21,625 bases of DNA from NCBI GenBank assembly GCA_910586095.1, contig CAJUHQ010000023.1, positions 1 through 21,625 on the forward strand, read 5' to 3'. Source of the DNA: an uncultured Lachnospiraceae bacterium. Lineage in GTDB: Bacteria > Bacillota > Clostridia > Lachnospirales > Lachnospiraceae. Position 1 is the stretch's first letter. Each line of letters opens with the position of its first letter. The position numbers and the translations under genes were made by a program. This document shows, piece after piece, positions 1-8,151 of the stretch. The notes under the pieces are model-generated. The model was not told where the DNA came from. It searched no databases and saw only the letters and a program-made list of their open reading frames with translations.

Positions 1-53
1 TGCGACCTCCTGGTCCCAAACCAGGCGCTCTAGCCAAGCTGAGCCACACCCCG
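1..53 (-). tRNA. tRNA-Pro (anticodon UGG), 3' part cut by window edge
   Basis: Read on the minus strand from position 53, the sequence opens with acceptor strand CGGGGTG. A D-arm follows (GCTC paired with GAGC), then an anticodon stem CCTGG/CCAGG closing the loop TTTGGGA. Loop bases 3-5 give anticodon TGG (positions 16-18), which reads proline codons. The T-arm and the 3' acceptor strand lie beyond position 1, so the gene is partial only because of the window. It sits about 37 nt downstream of a consensus promoter on the same strand. Confidence 0.93.
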
Positions 54-96
54 CAGCTTTCTCTCTTGTTGTGTATCTCTCACAACGACGAAATTT

Positions 97-125
97 ATTA
101 TAGCAAGCTTTATTATATCTGTCAA
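97..125 (-). promoter_or_regulatory. Sigma-A-type promoter of the tRNA-Pro transcript
   Basis: On the minus strand TTGACA (120-125) and TATAAT (97-102) are perfect consensus hexamers separated by 17 nt. Transcription would start near position 90 and run straight into the tRNA at 53. Confidence 0.88.
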
Positions 126-224
126 CACCTTTTTACAATTTTATAAAATTATTTTTTTAATAACTTGTAGCCACTCTACCAAGCAAGATATATTCTATTG
201 CTACTAACATTTTACCATCATGAT

Positions 225-707
225 TTACTCTACATAATTCAATTCAAAATGTGCCTCTCCCTTGCTGTCAAGCTCCATAACTATATATGAGGGCTTATGA
301 TCATCCTGTCTAGGATACGATAAGCTGCCTGGATTGATCGCTATAATATTAGCAGCGTACTCTATGACGGGTCTGTGTGTATGCCCATACATCACTATAT
401 CAGCTCCTTGTGCAACTGCTTCTTTTTTGAGCATCTCATTGCCCATCCCAATATAATATCTGTGTCCATGTGTAATCATCACCTGATATTTGCCTATTTG
501 TATAAATTTCTCTGATGGCAAATCTGAAAAAAAATCATTGTTTCCTGCCACAAATTCAACTGGACAACCTGCTGCTTGCTGAATCGTGTATTCGCTTCCC
601 TCCACATCCCCCAAATGAATCACCATATCTACGTTTCCAAGTTTCTGAAGAACTTTCATATAGTTGTCATTTTTTCTGTGTGTGTCACTGATAATAAGTA
701 TTTTCAT
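225..707 (-). CDS. YfcE/MJ0936-type metallophosphoesterase
   Basis: A 160-residue cytoplasmic phosphodiesterase of the calcineurin-like superfamily (YfcE/TIGR00040 type). The dimetal-site motifs appear in order: SDTH (D8, H10), HLGD (D34), GNND (N56/N57, D58), THGH (H80) and GHTH (H109, H111). The small size without extra domains matches the stand-alone family, whose members hydrolyse phosphodiesters in vitro; the physiological substrate is usually unknown. GGGAG lies 7 nt before the ATG and supports this start. It is the last protein gene before the tRNA on the minus strand and is separated from rdgB by the repeat at 724-906. No clear intrinsic terminator was seen at 126-224. The family call is firm; the substrate is not known. 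Confidence 0.9.
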   Translation of the reverse strand: MKILIISDTHRKNDNYMKVLQKLGNVDMVIHLGDVEGSEYTIQQAAGCPVEFVAGNNDFFSDLPSEKFIQIGKYQVMITHGHRYYIGMGNEMLKKEAVAQGADIVMYGHTHRPVIEYAANIIAINPGSLSYPRQDDHKPSYIVMELDSKGEAHFELNYVE

Positions 708-723
708 AAATAGCTCCCGTTTG

Positions 724-882
724 TCATATTAATTCCCCATGCCGCCTTTGGCGGCTCAAATAGAAATAAAAAACGCTGTCTTTTGCGTTTTTCCTGTGTG
801 AAAAAAGTCTGCTATGCAGACTTAATCGTTCTTAGTCAGTGTCTTTTGCTGCCTTAGAACTATTTTTCACACTAACCTCCAT
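724..882 (-). other. Interrupted short reading frame inside the repeat
   Basis: From the ATG at 880-882 the minus strand reads MEVSVKNSSKAAKDTD, then TAA (832-834), then ERLSLHSRLFSHRKNAKDSV and further in-frame codons to a TGA at 724-726. The frame crosses all the hairpins. No ribosome binding site precedes the ATG, which lies directly after a strong hairpin. The frame may merely be a translation of a repeat that other annotations call a hypothetical protein. I do not claim it is translated here. Confidence 0.3.
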
Positions 883-906
883 GTCGCAGCAAAGCTGCGA
901 CTCAAA
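724..906. repeat. Structured intergenic repeat with nested hairpins
   Basis: Two boundary hairpins share one design, CCATG + hairpin + CTCAAA. At 737-760 the stem is GCCGCC/GGCGGC, and at 879-906 it is GTCGCAG/CTGCGAC. Between them a 10-bp inverted repeat, GTGTGAAAAA (796-805) with TTTTTCACAC (863-872), encloses an 8-bp stem with a 3-nt loop (805-823) and a second stem-loop at 828-860. Read on the minus strand, that second stem has arms GTTCTAAG and CTAAGAAC (one A-A mismatch), followed by CAG/CTG. Together they form a three-way-junction-like fold. The minus strand also carries a 52-codon frame through the whole element, broken by one TAA. I recall the same peptide in hypothetical proteins of other Lachnospiraceae, which suggests a dispersed repeat. 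That recollection is unverified. Confidence 0.65.
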
Positions 907-991
907 GCTTTTGTGCTAACCACTTTGCGAATGAACAGTTATTTTTTTAATAGTATCTTTCTCTTCTTAAGTCAGACCCTATTCTAATATA

Positions 992-1609
992 TTAAAAGAG
1001 TTCTGTCTGAAGTATCTGTTTCATCTGATTCAGCGCTTTTCCACGATGACTGATACGATTCTTTTCCTCTGGATCAAGCTCAGCAGAGTACATATTGTAT
1101 TCTGGTAAATAAAAAATTGGATCATAGCCAAATCCATTAGTTCCCTTCTCCTCATAACCAATGCGACCTTCCATTGTCGCTCTAGCACTAAAGTATCTGC
1201 CGTCAGTAAGCACTGCTGCGATGGCACATACGAATCGCGCTGTACGCTTTTCATTGGGCACACCCTCAAGCCTCTGTATGAGATTGGCATTTTTGATCGC
1301 ATATGATGTATTCTCTCCCATGTACCTAGCCGAATAAATACCTGGCTCTTTATTTAGAAAATCAATTTCTAATCCAGAATCATCGGCAAGTACCACGGCC
1401 ATCTCTCCACGTTTTCTTAATTCCTTAGCAATTGCAGTCGCCTTGATCTTTGCATTTTCCTCAAAGGTACTGCCATCCTCTGTAATCTCAATAGAGATTC
1501 CTGCCTCCTTCATGGATTGAATTTCGCACTCCAAATCTGCCATAATCATGTGTATTTCCTTAAGCTTATCACTATTTCCTGTCGCAAATACAATTTTGTC
1601 AACTTTCAT
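992..1609 (-). CDS. rdgB: RdgB/HAM1 non-canonical purine NTP pyrophosphatase
   Basis: XTP/dITP diphosphatase, which cleaves ITP, dITP and XTP to monophosphates plus pyrophosphate and keeps deaminated purines out of nucleic acids. The 205-residue product has the family hallmarks in order: FATGN near the N-terminus, LADDSGLEID, the PGIYSARY segment, GFGYDPIF and the C-terminal SHRGKA. Start choice: an in-frame ATG exists 18 nt upstream (1627), but MKVDKIVFATGN at 1609 is the usual family N-terminus and has GAGGTGG about 9 nt before it. The gene overlaps the end of the upstream membrane protein gene by 11 bp, so the two are probably translationally coupled. It is the last gene of a three-gene leftward operon. 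Confidence 0.95.
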   Translation of the reverse strand: MKVDKIVFATGNSDKLKEIHMIMADLECEIQSMKEAGISIEITEDGSTFEENAKIKATAIAKELRKRGEMAVVLADDSGLEIDFLNKEPGIYSARYMGENTSYAIKNANLIQRLEGVPNEKRTARFVCAIAAVLTDGRYFSARATMEGRIGYEEKGTNGFGYDPIFYLPEYNMYSAELDPEEKNRISHRGKALNQMKQILQTELF

Positions 1610-2768
1610 TGATAACTTCCACCTCATTCTTATAAGTTTCTAGTACATTGCTGATTGTTTTTTGTAGTGCAACTATTAATTTTTCATTAAATTTATAGTT
1701 AGCCTCCACACTCTCTATTTCCTTTTGATTCACTATAATTTTTATGAGTGCTGATGGAACCACTGCCTTTTGTACTAACAAATAATTTTCATTTGCTTCC
1801 TCAAATCCAGTCAATGAGATCTGTGTCACATCCATAACTATTTCTGCCATTCTCACAGTCAACACAACACTATTAAAATCTGGTATAAAATAACTGGTAT
1901 TACATACCCCTTTTATATGAGATTGCTGCTCAGATGTTGTCTCGATTTGTATGCCAATCACCATATCGGCTTTTATTTCATTGGCAAACGCTATCACATC
2001 CTCCTGCGTATATTCCTCTAACATATCGGATGCCATATATAGTTTTAATCCATTATCCTTGGCAAATTTATCAAACTCCTGTCGCCATTCTGGCAGCGCA
2101 AAACGATTTCTGTCCTCATATGGCAGCCATACTACCACCTTTGCACGATATTGTTCTGACAGACTACCAAATGTTACAGTCAACAAACTATCATTGACAT
2201 CAATGTTACACTCATATACATCTCTACAATAAACCTCCACAATTACATCTGTATCCTGCTTATAAATTCCAACCGCGTCCATGATACTTGAATCACTTAA
2301 CAGCTCTATTTCATCTTGAATATTTTCAGCGTAATTGGCAAGCGTTATCACAAATTTATTGTGTGTAAACTCATTTCGGATACTCACATCCTCTTTATTG
2401 ATTGGAACAGCAAGCGGAAGTACTAGACTTGATTCAGGGGCATCCTGAAACTCAGCTTTGACATTAATTTTAGGACAAGAAAGTTTTTCTTCCTGTCTAC
2501 TAATGCTCTCCATCAATAATCCTATACGGCTATTCGCATCCAAAAAATCTTCACAAAACTTAAACCCTACCATCAATGCAATCACACACACCATAAAGGC
2601 CAGCACGGTTCTGAGCGTTATATGATACAGTTTGTCCCTTTTATTTGAAACAAATCGTGCCTTCTCCTGTCTTGTAAGGGCAAACGGCTCGTCAAACTGC
2701 GGCGCTTGTTCTAGAAACTTTTGTGCTTCTTGCATTTCTCTATCAAGCGTTTTTTGTTGTGTATCCAT
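1599..2768 (-). CDS. Membrane-anchored AMIN/amidase_3-like protein, apparently catalytically dead
   Basis: A 389-residue protein with a cytoplasmic Lys/Arg-rich N-terminus and one transmembrane segment (about 52-70). Residues 125-200 form a beta-rich region resembling AMIN, and the C-terminal half (about 211-380) has the block order of N-acetylmuramoyl-L-alanine amidase_3. Key catalytic positions appear changed. VVWLPYED (212-219) stands where the family has a D-P-G-H zinc motif. IGIQIET has Gln274 where the family has the S-I-H zinc His. PSALIKI has Lys343 where the family has the catalytic Glu. I infer a pseudo-enzyme with a binding or regulatory role outside the membrane. It starts 6 bp after the methyltransferase gene and overlaps rdgB. 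The fold assignment rests on motif spacing only and needs a profile search. Confidence 0.65.
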   Translation of the reverse strand: MDTQQKTLDREMQEAQKFLEQAPQFDEPFALTRQEKARFVSNKRDKLYHITLRTVLAFMVCVIALMVGFKFCEDFLDANSRIGLLMESISRQEEKLSCPKINVKAEFQDAPESSLVLPLAVPINKEDVSIRNEFTHNKFVITLANYAENIQDEIELLSDSSIMDAVGIYKQDTDVIVEVYCRDVYECNIDVNDSLLTVTFGSLSEQYRAKVVVWLPYEDRNRFALPEWRQEFDKFAKDNGLKLYMASDMLEEYTQEDVIAFANEIKADMVIGIQIETTSEQQSHIKGVCNTSYFIPDFNSVVLTVRMAEIVMDVTQISLTGFEEANENYLLVQKAVVPSALIKIIVNQKEIESVEANYKFNEKLIVALQKTISNVLETYKNEVEVINES

Positions 2769-2774
2769 ATGCTA

Positions 2775-3938
2775 TTAATCCCTCTTTGGTGGTTTGGGTC
2801 CCATAAACTGATAATAGTATGTTTTTATCATACCATTATAGATTTTTCTATTTTTATCGGCTTTTCTTCCAATATCTTTCTGTGCATTTTCATAAGATGT
2901 AATCATATATAATGACCATGTATCGAGAAGTTTAAACCGCTCTCCTAATTCCTTATATAAAAGTGGAATGTCCTCTTTTTCTCCCAATCGCTCACCATAG
3001 GGTGGATTTGTAACTAAAAATCCATATTTTCCACTATGAGATAGTTGGCTGATAGGTCTAGTCTCAACATGTATCATTGATTCCACACCTGCAAGACGCA
3101 TATTCTGTTTGGACAAAGCAATCATTTCAGGGTCAATATCAAACCCTTGTATCTCTACTTGAACAGATGTGTCCACTTCCTCTCTCGCCTCTTCATAGCA
3201 ATCATCCCATGTTTGTTTATCGATCAAATGTTCCCACTTTAATGCAGTATATCCTCTTTTGATACCAGGAGCAATATTGGCGGCTAAAAGTGCCGCTTCT
3301 ATCAAGATTGTTCCACTTCCACAAAACGGATCAACCAAGATTCTATCTTTTTTCCACGGTGTTAAAAGAAGCATTGCCGCCGCTAGATTTTCTGCTATAG
3401 GTGCCTTGACGGCTGGCATAGAAGAAAGATGTCTTCGATATCCTCTTTTATGTAAAGATTCTCCAGTAGTGTCAAGCCCTACTGTAACGATATCTTTCAT
3501 CAAAAATACTCTAACAGGAAATTTACTTCCTTCCTCACAAAACCAATTTACATGATATACTTGTTTTAGACGTTCTACCATTGCTTTTTTCATAATAGAT
3601 TGTATATCTGATGGCGAAAACAATTTGCTCTTAATACTAGCAGCTTTTGTCACCCAAAATTTTCCATCTACTGGTATATACTCTTCCCACAAAAGCGCCT
3701 TGGTTCCTTCAAACAGTTCTTCATACGTTTCTGCATGAAAACTCCCAACCTTTATCAATATGCGCTCTGCTGTCCGAAGTCCTATATTTGCACGACAGAT
3801 TGCCTCGTCATCTCCTATAAATGTCACTCTGCCATCCTCAACCTTGGATACATCATAACCCAAATCAATAATTTCTTGTTTTAAAACGCTCTCTAGCCCA
3901 AAATGGCACGGCGCTATCAATTCAAATCTTTTTATCAT
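2775..3938 (-). CDS. ypsC: THUMP-domain class I SAM-dependent RNA methyltransferase (RlmL/YpsC type)
   Basis: A 387-residue RNA guanine-N2-type methyltransferase of the UPF0020 family, the size of Bacillus YpsC and of the N-terminal half of E. coli RlmKL. Residues 1-55 form the ferredoxin-like region, about 60-155 the THUMP RNA-binding domain, and about 160-380 the Rossmann-type methyltransferase. The latter has the SAM loop DPFCGSGTILIEAALL and the catalytic NPPYGERLG. The likely substrate is a 23S rRNA guanine (m2G), inferred from the family. GGGG lies 10 nt before the ATG. A promoter (TTGACA/TATTAT) is present at 3985-4014. First gene of the leftward operon with the amidase-like gene and rdgB. 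Confidence 0.92.
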   Translation of the reverse strand: MIKRFELIAPCHFGLESVLKQEIIDLGYDVSKVEDGRVTFIGDDEAICRANIGLRTAERILIKVGSFHAETYEELFEGTKALLWEEYIPVDGKFWVTKAASIKSKLFSPSDIQSIMKKAMVERLKQVYHVNWFCEEGSKFPVRVFLMKDIVTVGLDTTGESLHKRGYRRHLSSMPAVKAPIAENLAAAMLLLTPWKKDRILVDPFCGSGTILIEAALLAANIAPGIKRGYTALKWEHLIDKQTWDDCYEEAREEVDTSVQVEIQGFDIDPEMIALSKQNMRLAGVESMIHVETRPISQLSHSGKYGFLVTNPPYGERLGEKEDIPLLYKELGERFKLLDTWSLYMITSYENAQKDIGRKADKNRKIYNGMIKTYYYQFMGPKPPKRD

Positions 3939-3984
3939 TTACAGATTACCCCATTTATTCCAATCACAACAATACACCTTCTCT

Positions 3985-4014
3985 ATAATATCTTTATACG
4001 CCTTTATCTGTCAA
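3985..4014 (-). promoter_or_regulatory. Promoter of the methyltransferase-rdgB operon
   Basis: The minus strand shows TTGACA (4009-4014), an 18-nt spacer and TATTAT (3985-3990), about 45 nt upstream of the methyltransferase start. Confidence 0.65.
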
Positions 4015-4064
4015 CATCTAACCTTCATTTTCAACGCTTTTGCACTAATGCGATCGTTACCTAT

Positions 4065-4109
4065 CAAAAATGACCTTGCGCTAGGAAACTATTTCCTAGT
4101 TCAAGGTCA
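4065..4109 (-). terminator. Intrinsic terminator after purL
   Basis: TGACCTTG (4071-4078) pairs with CAAGGTCA (4102-4109). An inner stem CTAGGAAA (4081-4088) pairs with TTTCCTAG (4092-4099), with a 2x2 internal loop between the stems and a 3-nt apical loop. Read leftward, the hairpin is followed by TTTTTG (4065-4070), placing it about 40 bp after the purL stop. A T-rich stretch on the other side (4111-4119) could make it bidirectional. Confidence 0.88.
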
Positions 4110-4150
4110 CCTTGTTTTTCCTTATTTATGAACTACTCTGTTATCATAGT

Positions 4151-7100
4151 TTATTGGAAGTATTTTACACCAGCCTCAAAAACTTTTAGATCCTGTTCTC
4201 CATAAATGTTTTTGGCTACTGCATCTCCACAGCGCTCAATATGTGCCATCTTGCCAAAACATCTTCCGTCTGGTGATGTGATTCCCTCAATAGCCGCATA
4301 AGAGCCATTGACATTCCATTCCTCATCCATAGAAATTTGCCCATTAAAGTCTACATATTGTGTAGCAACTTGCCCATTTGCAAAAAGTCTATCAATCCAC
4401 TCTTTTGGTGCCACAAATCGCCCTTCGCCGTGTGAGGCGGGGATTACATAGGTTTTGCCAAGTTCTGCGAGCGACAACCAAGGTGATTTATTTGAAACGA
4501 CCTTTGTATATACCATTTTTGAGATCAGGCGGTTGATTGTATTGTAGGTCAATGTAGGTGAATCTTCCTGTTGTCCTTCAATTGTACCACATGGCACTAG
4601 CCCTAACTTGATAAGGGCTTGGAAACCATTGCAGATACCCAGTGCTAGACCATCTCTTTTTTGCAAAAGATCCATGACAGACTCTTTTATCTTCTCATTG
4701 CGAAATGCTGTCGCAAAAAATTTTGCACTACCATCTGGTTCGTCTCCCGCTGAAAATCCTCCTGGGAACATAATAATTTGTGCCTGTGAAATAGCCTTCT
4801 CAAATGCATCCACCGAATCGCGAATATCTGCTGCTGACAAATTTCGAAATACACTTGTCACGACTGTAGCTCCCGCCCGTTCAAATGCAATAGTCGAATC
4901 GTACTCACAGTTTGTTCCAGGAAATACAGGAATAAACACAGTGGGCTTTGCCACTTTATTTTTGCACACATATACATCTTTTGTATCATAAAGTTTTGTA
5001 TCTATAACGCTTGTATCTCTTACTGCCTTTGTAGGGAACACCTTTTCTAATTTGGATGTCCACGCATAAATGGCATCCTCCATTGCAATCTGCACATCTT
5101 TATAGACAAAAACAGGTTCGTTGGTAATTGTACCAACTATTGTATGAGGATATTCTGATGCCTGTATCACATTGAGATTCTCTGATGATACCTCCACTAA
5201 AATATCTCCTAATACATTCTTAAACAGTTTTTCTATAGATTGTGCGGGATTGATTTCCACTCCTAACTTGTTGCCAAATGCCATTTTGGAAAGAGCTGCA
5301 ACTACTCCTTTTGAATCCAGCGCATATGCTGAAAATACTTTCTGCTCCTGCATCAATGTATGAATATAATCATACAGCTTCTTGACCTTCTCATACACTG
5401 GAATGTCAAATGCATCCTTCTCTATCTGAAAATGAACCAACTGATTGCCTGCCTGCTTTAACTCAGGTGTCACAATATCACATTTCTTTGCAATATCTAC
5501 TGCAAAAGACACCAATGTGGGCGGCACGTCAATTTCATTAAATGTACCTGACATAGAATCCTTGCCACCAATTGATGCAAGCCCATATCCCATCTGTGCA
5601 TCATATGCTCCCAAAAGGGCAGCAACTGGCTGACTCCAACGTGATGGCTCTTCGGTCATACGTCTAAAATACTCCTGGAAAGTGAACCGAATCTTGGTAT
5701 AATCTCCTCCAGCCGCTACAATTTTTGCCATTGATTCAGTAACCGCATATACTGCCCCATGATAAGGACTCCAACTTGACAAGTAAGGATCAAATCCATA
5801 CGACATCATAGTCACCACATCAGTCGTTCCTTTTAGCACAGGAAGTTTTGCCACCATTGACTGTGTTTCTGTGAGCTGATATTTACCACCATAAGGCATA
5901 AATACACTACCTGCACCAATAGAAGCGTCAAACATCTCCACAAGTCCCTTTTGTGAACAAACATTAAGATCTTGCAATGTGCCAAGAAATGCTCCTCTAA
6001 AATCTTGGTTGTCAAGTGCTTTTTGAACTTTTTCCACAGCAATCTTATCAAAATAATTATTTTCTTTTACAGGACTGTCCACCCATACACTTGTCTCTTG
6101 ATGAGCACCATTTGTATTGAGGAAAGCACGCGAGATGTCAACTACTTTCTTTCCTCTCCACAACAACACTAAACGTGGTTGTTCTGTCACAGTGGCAACT
6201 TTGACTGCCTCAAGGTTTTCCTCTGCGGCATAAGACAGAAATGTATCTACATCCTTTGGATCAACCACAACCGCCATACGTTCCTGCGACTCTGATATAG
6301 CAAGCTCTGTTCCATCGAGTCCCGCATACTTTTTGGGCACCTTATCCATATCAACTACTAACCCGTCTGCTAACTCACCGATTGCAACTGACACGCCACC
6401 CGCACCAAAATCATTACATTTTTTGATTAACTTGCTGGCCTCTGGTCTGCGGAACAGCCTTTGCAGTTTGCGTTCTGTAGGTGCATTTCCCTTTTGAACC
6501 TCAGCTCCACACGACGTTAGTGATTCAGTGGTATGCACCTTTGAAGATCCTGTCGCCCCGCCACAGCCGTCACGCCCTGTACGTCCACCGAGCAAAACAA
6601 TAATATCTCCTGGATCGGAACTTTCCCTAATCACACTAGCACGCGGAGCTGCCCCCATTACGGCACCAATCTCCATTCTCTTAGCCACATAATTGGGATG
6701 ATAAATCTCTTTAACAAGCCCTGTTGCAAGTCCAATCTGATTCCCATAAGAAGAATATCCATCCGCCGCACCGCGCACCAATTTCTTTTGTGGCAATTTT
6801 CCCTCAAGTGTATCTGCTACAGGCACGGTTGGATCAGCGGCTCCCGTCACACGCATTGCTTGATATACATATGTGCGCCCTGAAAGTGGATCTCTGATTG
6901 CTCCACCAAGGCAAGTTGCTGCTCCACCAAACGGCTCAATTTCTGTTGGATGATTGTGTGTTTCATTTTTAAAGTTTACCAACCACTCTTCTGTAACAGT
7001 GCCTTTTCCATCCTCCTTGTCAATCTCAACTGGAACCACTATCGAACATGCATTGATCTCCTCAGATTCTTCCATATCCGCAAGTTTTCCATCTTTTTTT

Positions 7101-7957
7101 AATTTTCTCATCGCCATCAAAGCCAAATCCATCAAGCAGACATACTTATCTTTTCTTTCTGCAAAAAGTTCTTTTCGCACAGCAAGATAATTTTGATAAG
7201 ACGTCCTAATAGGCTCTGTGTAGTATCCTTCCTCAAATGCGATCTCTTTTAGCTCTGTAGAAAAAGTAGTGTGGCGACAATGGTCAGACCAATACGTATC
7301 CAACACACGAATTTCTGTCACTGTCGGATCTCTGTGCTCCTCATTATTGTAATAGTTCTGAATATGAAGAAAATCTTTAAATGTCATAGCCAATCCAAGA
7401 GAATCATAAAGTTCTTTTAATTTGTCCGATTCCATTGTGCAAAAGCCATTAAAATAATCTATATCCGCAGGCTCTTCAAACGTAGTGACAAGCGTTTGTG
7501 GCTTCTCCATATCCGTCTGTCTTGAATCTACAGGATTGATACAATAGTTCTTGATCTGCTCAAACTCTTTGTCTGAAATCGATCCGATCAGGAGATATGT
7601 GACAGCCGTTTTTATAATAGGCTGCTCATCCTCCTTCAAAAACTGTACACATTGTACTGCCGAATCAGCCCTTTGATCAAACTGCCCTGGTAAAAATTCT
7701 ACTGAAAAGCAGCGTGAATTTGCAGGCATATCAAACTTTTCATAGTACAAATTATCTACTGGTGGTTCAGAAAACACACACTTACAGGCTTTGTCAAAAA
7801 TATCGTCAGAGAGATTTTCCACATCATATCGAATAAACACTCTGACCTTTTCTAGTCCTGCGATGCCTAAGTACCCTTTTAATTCCTCCTCCAACTCCTT
7901 CGCCTTTACAGCAAAATCCTCTTTCTTCTCAACATAAATGCGCTTAACATTATCCAT
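4151..7957 (-). CDS. purL: Phosphoribosylformylglycinamidine synthase, single-chain PurL
   Basis: Fourth step of IMP synthesis: FGAR + glutamine + ATP to FGAM. The 1268-residue chain has the large-PurL order: N-terminal PurS-like domain, linker, two AIRS-like ATP-binding halves, and a C-terminal class I glutaminase. SDHCRHTTF (about residues 230-238) and NFKNETHNHPTEIEPFGGAA are signature motifs. The glutaminase triad is intact: Cys1109 in LGICNGFQ, and His1239/Glu1241 in the terminal AHIER. The length matches the family and no frameshift is visible. AAAGGAG lies 13 nt before the ATG, slightly long. The upstream region holds a palindrome shared with the PurF-like gene (8026-8040) and a 15-bp hairpin (8056-8088). 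A terminator follows at 4065-4109. Confidence 0.97.
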   Translation of the reverse strand: MDNVKRIYVEKKEDFAVKAKELEEELKGYLGIAGLEKVRVFIRYDVENLSDDIFDKACKCVFSEPPVDNLYYEKFDMPANSRCFSVEFLPGQFDQRADSAVQCVQFLKEDEQPIIKTAVTYLLIGSISDKEFEQIKNYCINPVDSRQTDMEKPQTLVTTFEEPADIDYFNGFCTMESDKLKELYDSLGLAMTFKDFLHIQNYYNNEEHRDPTVTEIRVLDTYWSDHCRHTTFSTELKEIAFEEGYYTEPIRTSYQNYLAVRKELFAERKDKYVCLMDLALMAMRKLKKDGKLADMEESEEINACSIVVPVEIDKEDGKGTVTEEWLVNFKNETHNHPTEIEPFGGAATCLGGAIRDPLSGRTYVYQAMRVTGAADPTVPVADTLEGKLPQKKLVRGAADGYSSYGNQIGLATGLVKEIYHPNYVAKRMEIGAVMGAAPRASVIRESSDPGDIIVLLGGRTGRDGCGGATGSSKVHTTESLTSCGAEVQKGNAPTERKLQRLFRRPEASKLIKKCNDFGAGGVSVAIGELADGLVVDMDKVPKKYAGLDGTELAISESQERMAVVVDPKDVDTFLSYAAEENLEAVKVATVTEQPRLVLLWRGKKVVDISRAFLNTNGAHQETSVWVDSPVKENNYFDKIAVEKVQKALDNQDFRGAFLGTLQDLNVCSQKGLVEMFDASIGAGSVFMPYGGKYQLTETQSMVAKLPVLKGTTDVVTMMSYGFDPYLSSWSPYHGAVYAVTESMAKIVAAGGDYTKIRFTFQEYFRRMTEEPSRWSQPVAALLGAYDAQMGYGLASIGGKDSMSGTFNEIDVPPTLVSFAVDIAKKCDIVTPELKQAGNQLVHFQIEKDAFDIPVYEKVKKLYDYIHTLMQEQKVFSAYALDSKGVVAALSKMAFGNKLGVEINPAQSIEKLFKNVLGDILVEVSSENLNVIQASEYPHTIVGTITNEPVFVYKDVQIAMEDAIYAWTSKLEKVFPTKAVRDTSVIDTKLYDTKDVYVCKNKVAKPTVFIPVFPGTNCEYDSTIAFERAGATVVTSVFRNLSAADIRDSVDAFEKAISQAQIIMFPGGFSAGDEPDGSAKFFATAFRNEKIKESVMDLLQKRDGLALGICNGFQALIKLGLVPCGTIEGQQEDSPTLTYNTINRLISKMVYTKVVSNKSPWLSLAELGKTYVIPASHGEGRFVAPKEWIDRLFANGQVATQYVDFNGQISMDEEWNVNGSYAAIEGITSPDGRCFGKMAHIERCGDAVAKNIYGEQDLKVFEAGVKYFQ

Positions 7958-8025
7958 CTTAATAACTATGCTCCTTTCTTAGCCTGTAAATGATATGTTA
8001 TTGCCCTCAAGCACAAATTTGTATA

Positions 8026-8040
8026 GTGAACAAAGTTCAT
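8026..8040. promoter_or_regulatory. Candidate purL operator or leader stem, shared with the PurF-like gene
   Basis: The plus strand reads GTGAACAAAGTTCAT, with the palindromic core TGAAC-AAA-GTTCA. It lies about 70 bp before purL. It matches GTGAATAAAGTTCAC, upstream of the PurF-like gene, at 13 of 15 positions. Read leftward, both copies are followed at similar distance (6-7 nt) by ATTT-G/T-TGCT. On the minus strand it abuts TATACA (a possible -10). It could be a repressor site or, if transcribed, a small RNA hairpin. Confidence 0.5.
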
Positions 8041-8055
8041 ATCCTTTCCATAACA

Positions 8056-8101
8056 ATGTAACTTTGTACTGCGAGTACAAAGTTACATATAAAAAATTAT
8101 A
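8056..8101 (-). promoter_or_regulatory. Perfect 15-bp hairpin and possible -10 upstream of purL
   Basis: ATGTAACTTTGTACT (8056-8070) and its exact complement (8074-8088) flank the 3-nt loop GCG. On the minus strand TATAAT occupies 8096-8101, so a transcript from it would start about at 8089 and begin with the hairpin. No good -35 was seen. A terminator role for the upstream binding-protein gene is less likely, because no T-run follows the stem in the leftward direction. Confidence 0.45.
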
Positions 8102-8151
8102 CTAATCAACCATAGGTTGGCTATATCACAGTCTATCGTATTATATAACAT

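Noticed and set aside
8056..8088. Terminator for the binding-protein gene
   Set aside because: The stem is perfect but is followed leftward by TGTTATGG, not a T-run; the T-rich part lies on the wrong side.
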